Shown: piece by piece, positions 61,033-64,000 of the stretch
How positions within the stretch are numbered: position 1 is the stretch's first letter
Layout of the letters: every line of letters begins with the position of its first letter
Source of the DNA: Paenibacillus crassostreae
GTDB taxonomy: Bacteria; Bacillota; Bacilli; Paenibacillales; Paenibacillaceae
Length of the DNA: 64,000 bases
Assembly (NCBI RefSeq): GCF_001857945.1
Contig: NZ_CP017770.1
Span: 4,402,001 to 4,466,000 of the forward strand
Direction of reading: 5' to 3'
Program-made: the position numbers and the translations under genes
The notes under the pieces: generated by a model
Databases searched by the model: none
Seen by the model: the letters and a program-made list of their open reading frames with translations, nothing else
What the model was told of the DNA's origin: nothing

Positions 61033-62397
61033 TTATCCAATCGTTATTTTACCTTCTGGATATCGGAATGATTCCTTTTGTGGTTTAGGTGTTAGAGCAT
61101 AAGCCAGTGTCAGAGGACCTAGTCGTCCTAAGAACATTAGGAATGTGATTGTGACTCTTCCTATGGAAGAGAGTTCGGGTGTGAGACCCATCGAGAGACC
61201 ACATGTTCCAAACGCTGAAGTTACTTCGAATAGCAGGGTGAGAAATTGACGATCTTCTGTGACTGACAATATCATTGTAAAGGCAATAATAAGTAGAAAA
61301 GACAATAGTGTAAGAGTTATAGCCTTATACACGACATCCTTAGAAATTCGGTTACGGAAGAAAACAACATCATCTTTTCCACGTGCCATGGCTATCACTG
61401 CACCAATCAGAACAGCAAAGGTGGTAACTTTAATCCCACCACCGGTTGAACCAGGCGCTGCACCAATGAACATCAATATGATCATAAAGAACTGTGTGGA
61501 CTGACGTAGCATAGGAACATCTAGTGTGGTGATTCCACCAGAACGTGCCGTGACAGATTGCATAGTTGAAGCGACAATTCTGTCGAGCTGATTAAGGGAT
61601 TGTAATGTATGTACGTTTGTGAATTCAAAAATATAAATGACAATCGTTCCAACAACAACGAGTACAAGGGACACCGATAGAACTACTTTACTGTGAAGTG
61701 ATAGTTTACGGGATTTACGAAATCCCAGTAGATCTGAGATGACTATGAAACCAATACCCCCTAGAAAGATCAGAAGAATAATGACTATAGAGACAAATGG
61801 GTCATTAACATAAGGATTGAAACTGCTGTAGGGTCCATGAATGGTTCCAAGGATATCAAGTCCAACGTTTGTGAAAGAAGATATGCTATGAAATAATCCG
61901 TAATACATAGCCTTCATGACAGGCATGTCCACAGAAAAACGAATAGCTAGAAGCACAGCACCAACAAATTCAATCGTAAGGGAATAGACTATCACTTTGC
62001 GCATCAACCGCACAATTCCCTCCATACTTCCATGGTTCATAGCTTGTTGTAACACTAACCGTTCTTTAATTGAAATCCGTTTGTTAAATACTAAAGCAAT
62101 CAGAGTGGCCATTGTGGTAAAACCTAAACCACCAATTTGGAATAGACTAAGAATTACAATTTCTCCGAACAGAGATAATTCTGTACCAGGGTCGATTACA
62201 GCTAGACCGGTGACACAAGTTGCAGAAGTTGACATAAATAATGCATCAATGAACGATAAAGCTTCACCTGTTGAAGAGGCGATGGGTAATGATAAAAGGA
62301 TAGCCCCTATAAAAATAATCAAAGCAAAGCCGATCACTAAGATCTTTGGAGGGGTTAATAGGTAACGTAATATTTTTTTGTTCTGAATTGTTTGCAT
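61033..62397 (-). CDS. TrkH/KtrB-family potassium uptake membrane subunit
   Basis: About 454 residues, the ion-conducting subunit of a Ktr-type potassium uptake system in the membrane. Four M1-P-M2 repeats are visible; pore loops include STSATCVTGLAVID, HSISSFTNVGLDILG, TARSGGITTLDV and TSAFGTCGLSMGLTPEL. The APGSTGGGIKVTTFAVL gate-loop motif is present. The ATG at 62397 is favoured by AGAAGGTG; the GTG at 62409 overlaps that site. The regulatory RCK subunit (KtrA/KtrC) is not encoded in the window. Transcribed alone, divergent from the GNAT gene. Confidence 0.92.
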   Translation of the reverse strand: MQTIQNKKILRYLLTPPKILVIGFALIIFIGAILLSLPIASSTGEALSFIDALFMSTSATCVTGLAVIDPGTELSLFGEIVILSLFQIGGLGFTTMATLIALVFNKRISIKERLVLQQAMNHGSMEGIVRLMRKVIVYSLTIEFVGAVLLAIRFSVDMPVMKAMYYGLFHSISSFTNVGLDILGTIHGPYSSFNPYVNDPFVSIVIILLIFLGGIGFIVISDLLGFRKSRKLSLHSKVVLSVSLVLVVVGTIVIYIFEFTNVHTLQSLNQLDRIVASTMQSVTARSGGITTLDVPMLRQSTQFFMIILMFIGAAPGSTGGGIKVTTFAVLIGAVIAMARGKDDVVFFRNRISKDVVYKAITLTLLSFLLIIAFTMILSVTEDRQFLTLLFEVTSAFGTCGLSMGLTPELSSIGRVTITFLMFLGRLGPLTLAYALTPKPQKESFRYPEGKITIG

Positions 62398-62532
62398 AAA
62401 TAAGCTCACCTTCTAAAATGTCATCTTTATATTATAGTGTACCCACGAAAGAGATAACAGTCCTTGACTCTTGTAATTTTCTTATGTAAATTAAATTATC
62501 AGATCATGGCATGAAGCTTGGAGGGATTTATA

Positions 62533-63108
62533 ATGTTAAGACCAGCAACAAAAGAGGATGCACCAAATGCTTCACGACTGCTATATGACGCATTACATGA
62601 TATTGCGCACCAATTAACTGGGCAGACAAGTGAGCTGGATGCGATTGATGTTCTAGGACAGTTTTTCATTCAAGAAGAAGGTCGCTTAAGCTATCATCAA
62701 ATCATCGTTAAAGAATTGGATGGGGAGGCCGTCGGTATTGCCGTATCCTATGCAGGTTCAGATGCGAAAAGATTAGATCATCCGATTGTACAATACTTAA
62801 GGAATTTAAAAAATGATCCAAGTATTGAGCTAGATCAAGAGGCTGATGAGGATGAATATTATATAGATACTCTATCTGTATCTCCAATGTACGAAAGACA
62901 AGGGATTGGAACTGAATTAATGCAAGCAGTCGAGAATGAAGCGAGGAGGCTACATTTCACTCGAATTGCACTAGCAGTTCTTGAAGATAATATCGGGGCT
63001 TGTGCTCTATATCAAAGATCAGGATATAAAGTGAATAAGGATATTGTAATTAATGGTCGCATATACCATCATATGGTTAAGAGAATATCACATGAAGAAC
63101 TAGATTAG
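62533..63108 (+). CDS. GNAT-family N-acetyltransferase
   Basis: A 191-residue acetyl-CoA-dependent acyltransferase. The core reads EYYIDTLSVSPMYERQGIGTELMQAVENEARRLHFTRIALAVLEDNIGACALYQRSGYKVNKDI, with the RQGIGT pyrophosphate-binding loop and the usual AxxLYxxxGF-like end. The N-terminal third (RPATKEDAPNASRLLYDALHDIAHQLTGQ) is typical of a YjdJ-like group with a 40-residue insert. Target unknown. The ATG at 62533 follows GGAGGG; earlier in-frame TTG at 62518 does not fit. Confidence 0.85.
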   Translation: MLRPATKEDAPNASRLLYDALHDIAHQLTGQTSELDAIDVLGQFFIQEEGRLSYHQIIVKELDGEAVGIAVSYAGSDAKRLDHPIVQYLRNLKNDPSIELDQEADEDEYYIDTLSVSPMYERQGIGTELMQAVENEARRLHFTRIALAVLEDNIGACALYQRSGYKVNKDIVINGRIYHHMVKRISHEELD

Positions 63109-63173
63109 AATTCCAATATTTGCACGTCATCATCTCTACTTTTATTTGATAGGATAGAGGAGTTATCTATTCT

Positions 63174-64000
63174 ATGAATAAGAGTGGGGTTTTTATTGTG
63201 AGATTTATGACATTCTATAAGGTAATAACACTATTTATAATATCAACGATTATTATTGGATCTAACATTACAAACGTTGTTAAAGCAGAAACATTGAACA
63301 ACAAATACCCTTTTGACGATATTGCCAATAGTTATGCTAAGAAGGAAATAGTAAATTTAGCTAAGTTAAACTTGATTAATGGTAGAGGAAACCGTAAATT
63401 TGAGCCTCTACAACCCGTAACACGTGCTGAATTTATTACGATGATTGATCGAATGTTACAGTTAGAACCGGTTAATAATGAGATTGCTTCCTTTATAGAT
63501 GTTCGTAAGAGCAAATGGTATTATGGCTGGGTACAAGCTGGATTCAATTTAGGCATCATCGATGGGACTAGTCCTGGTGTATTCCAACCTAACGAACTGA
63601 TTAGTCGCCAAGAGGCTGCAGCATTGATAGCTCGAGCTGTGAAGATAGTTGAAGTTGATAAAGCTGGAACACCAACATTTACTGATTCTGATGAAATTGC
63701 ATCGTGGGCCACTTCCTATGTAATGATGATCCAAAAGAATAAACTCATGACGGGAAACGGAAATAAATTTCGTCCAAATGCTGATATTACAAGACAAGAA
63801 ACAGCAGTCGTATTGAATCGAATTGTTGAAAGTGCATTCGGAGTGAAGGTAATGGATGGACAACAGGATACTACAATCCAGATGGGTTGGCAGTATGATA
63901 GCACCACAGCAGAATTCATAGACCATGTCAATCATTCCAATATCAATACGCTGACACCGAGATGGTTTTTCTTAAAGGATAAAGGTAGAATCTCAGATCA
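63174..64000 (+). CDS. SLH-domain surface protein, N-terminal part (probable GH18-like C-terminus)
   Basis: The frame is open from 63174 to the window end (at least 275 residues). After a basic start and a hydrophobic signal (VITLFIISTIIIGSNITNVVKAE) come three SLH domains: PFDDIANSYAKKEIVNLAKLNLINGRGNRKFEPLQPVTRAEFITMI; SFIDVRKSKWYYGWVQAGFNLGIIDGTSPGVFQPNELISRQEAAALIARA; TFTDSDEIASWATSYVMMIQKNNKLMTGNGNKFRPNADITRQETAVVLNRI. The visible C-part, IQMGWQYDSTTAEFIDHVNHSNINTLTPRWFFL, looks like the beginning of a GH18/YaaH-type domain (tentative). GAGGAG lies 14 bp before the ATG; GTG at 63198 or ATG at 63207 are alternative starts. Confidence 0.82.
   Translation, partial: MNKSGVFIVRFMTFYKVITLFIISTIIIGSNITNVVKAETLNNKYPFDDIANSYAKKEIVNLAKLNLINGRGNRKFEPLQPVTRAEFITMIDRMLQLEPVNNEIASFIDVRKSKWYYGWVQAGFNLGIIDGTSPGVFQPNELISRQEAAALIARAVKIVEVDKAGTPTFTDSDEIASWATSYVMMIQKNKLMTGNGNKFRPNADITRQETAVVLNRIVESAFGVKVMDGQQDTTIQMGWQYDSTTAEFIDHVNHSNINTLTPRWFFLKDKGRISD

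Noticed and set aside
61997..62365. 122-residue frame antisense to the TrkH gene
   Set aside because: Shadow of the TrkH coding sequence with no start signal.

Overview
The window looks like chromosome of a Paenibacillus-type, spore-forming Bacillota. The DNA is AT-rich with strong GGAGG ribosome binding sites. It carries S-layer-homology (SLH) proteins, a YesM/YesN-type sensor/regulator pair beside a sugar ABC importer, catabolite-repression (cre-like) sites, a guanine-class riboswitch, an Rtp-type replication terminator protein, a DivIVA-domain protein and a GerA/GerB/GerC spore germinant receptor operon. I found no rRNA, tRNA or CRISPR array.

Layout. 1-3.7 kb: a two-component system (kinase cut by the window edge) divergent from a fused ABC ATPase/permease. 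3.8-6.8 kb: a YnfA-type small membrane protein, an orphan sugar-binding lipoprotein, and the C-terminal part of a dCache-GGDEF diguanylate cyclase. 6.8-15.3 kb: an inserted mobile segment (IS3-type transposase pair, a beheaded LysM/CAP secreted protein, a decayed IS1182-type element nested in older inverted repeats, and a complete gerA-gerB-gerC operon). The missing N-terminal membrane part of the cyclase lies on the far side (15.28-15.95 kb). Deleting the segment with one copy of a 6-bp direct repeat (AGCGCG) rejoins the two parts in frame. 16.4-25.3 kb: an SRPBCC protein, a PadR regulator with its DUF3533-like permease, a nucleotidyltransferase, a riboswitch-controlled purine permease, a serine hydrolase, Rtp, a DivIVA-domain protein and a lipoprotein.

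25.4-35.4 kb is a carbohydrate-use locus: two ABC permeases, a binding lipoprotein, a sensor kinase, an AraC-type response regulator, a GH88 unsaturated glucuronyl hydrolase and a DUF2264 protein. Its edges and one internal gap carry copies of a short palindromic repeat. 35.6-45.9 kb: alkaline phosphatase, an ABC exporter-like trio whose permease has a His-rich outer loop, an SLH/YcdB-type surface protein, a cupin gene behind a consensus Crp/Fnr site, an AAA ATPase and a CNNM/CorC membrane protein. 46-53 kb: a GH5 endoglucanase behind two cre-like sites, an M3 oligoendopeptidase and a TrpXYZ-like ABC system. 53.1-60.2 kb: a LacI-type regulator (probable ATT start, 16-bp palindromic operator) leading two Gfo/Idh/MocA dehydrogenases and a ThuA protein, then an amidohydrolase and an MFS transporter. 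60.2-64 kb: an IS1182 relic, a small membrane protein, a TrkH/Ktr potassium channel subunit, a GNAT enzyme and the start of an SLH protein.

The most unusual item is the 8.5-kb germination-receptor-bearing insertion that splits the diguanylate cyclase gene. Other points worth checking are the riboswitch whose terminator reuses the aptamer 3' half, the cyclase/binding-protein pair, and the His-rich ABC trio.
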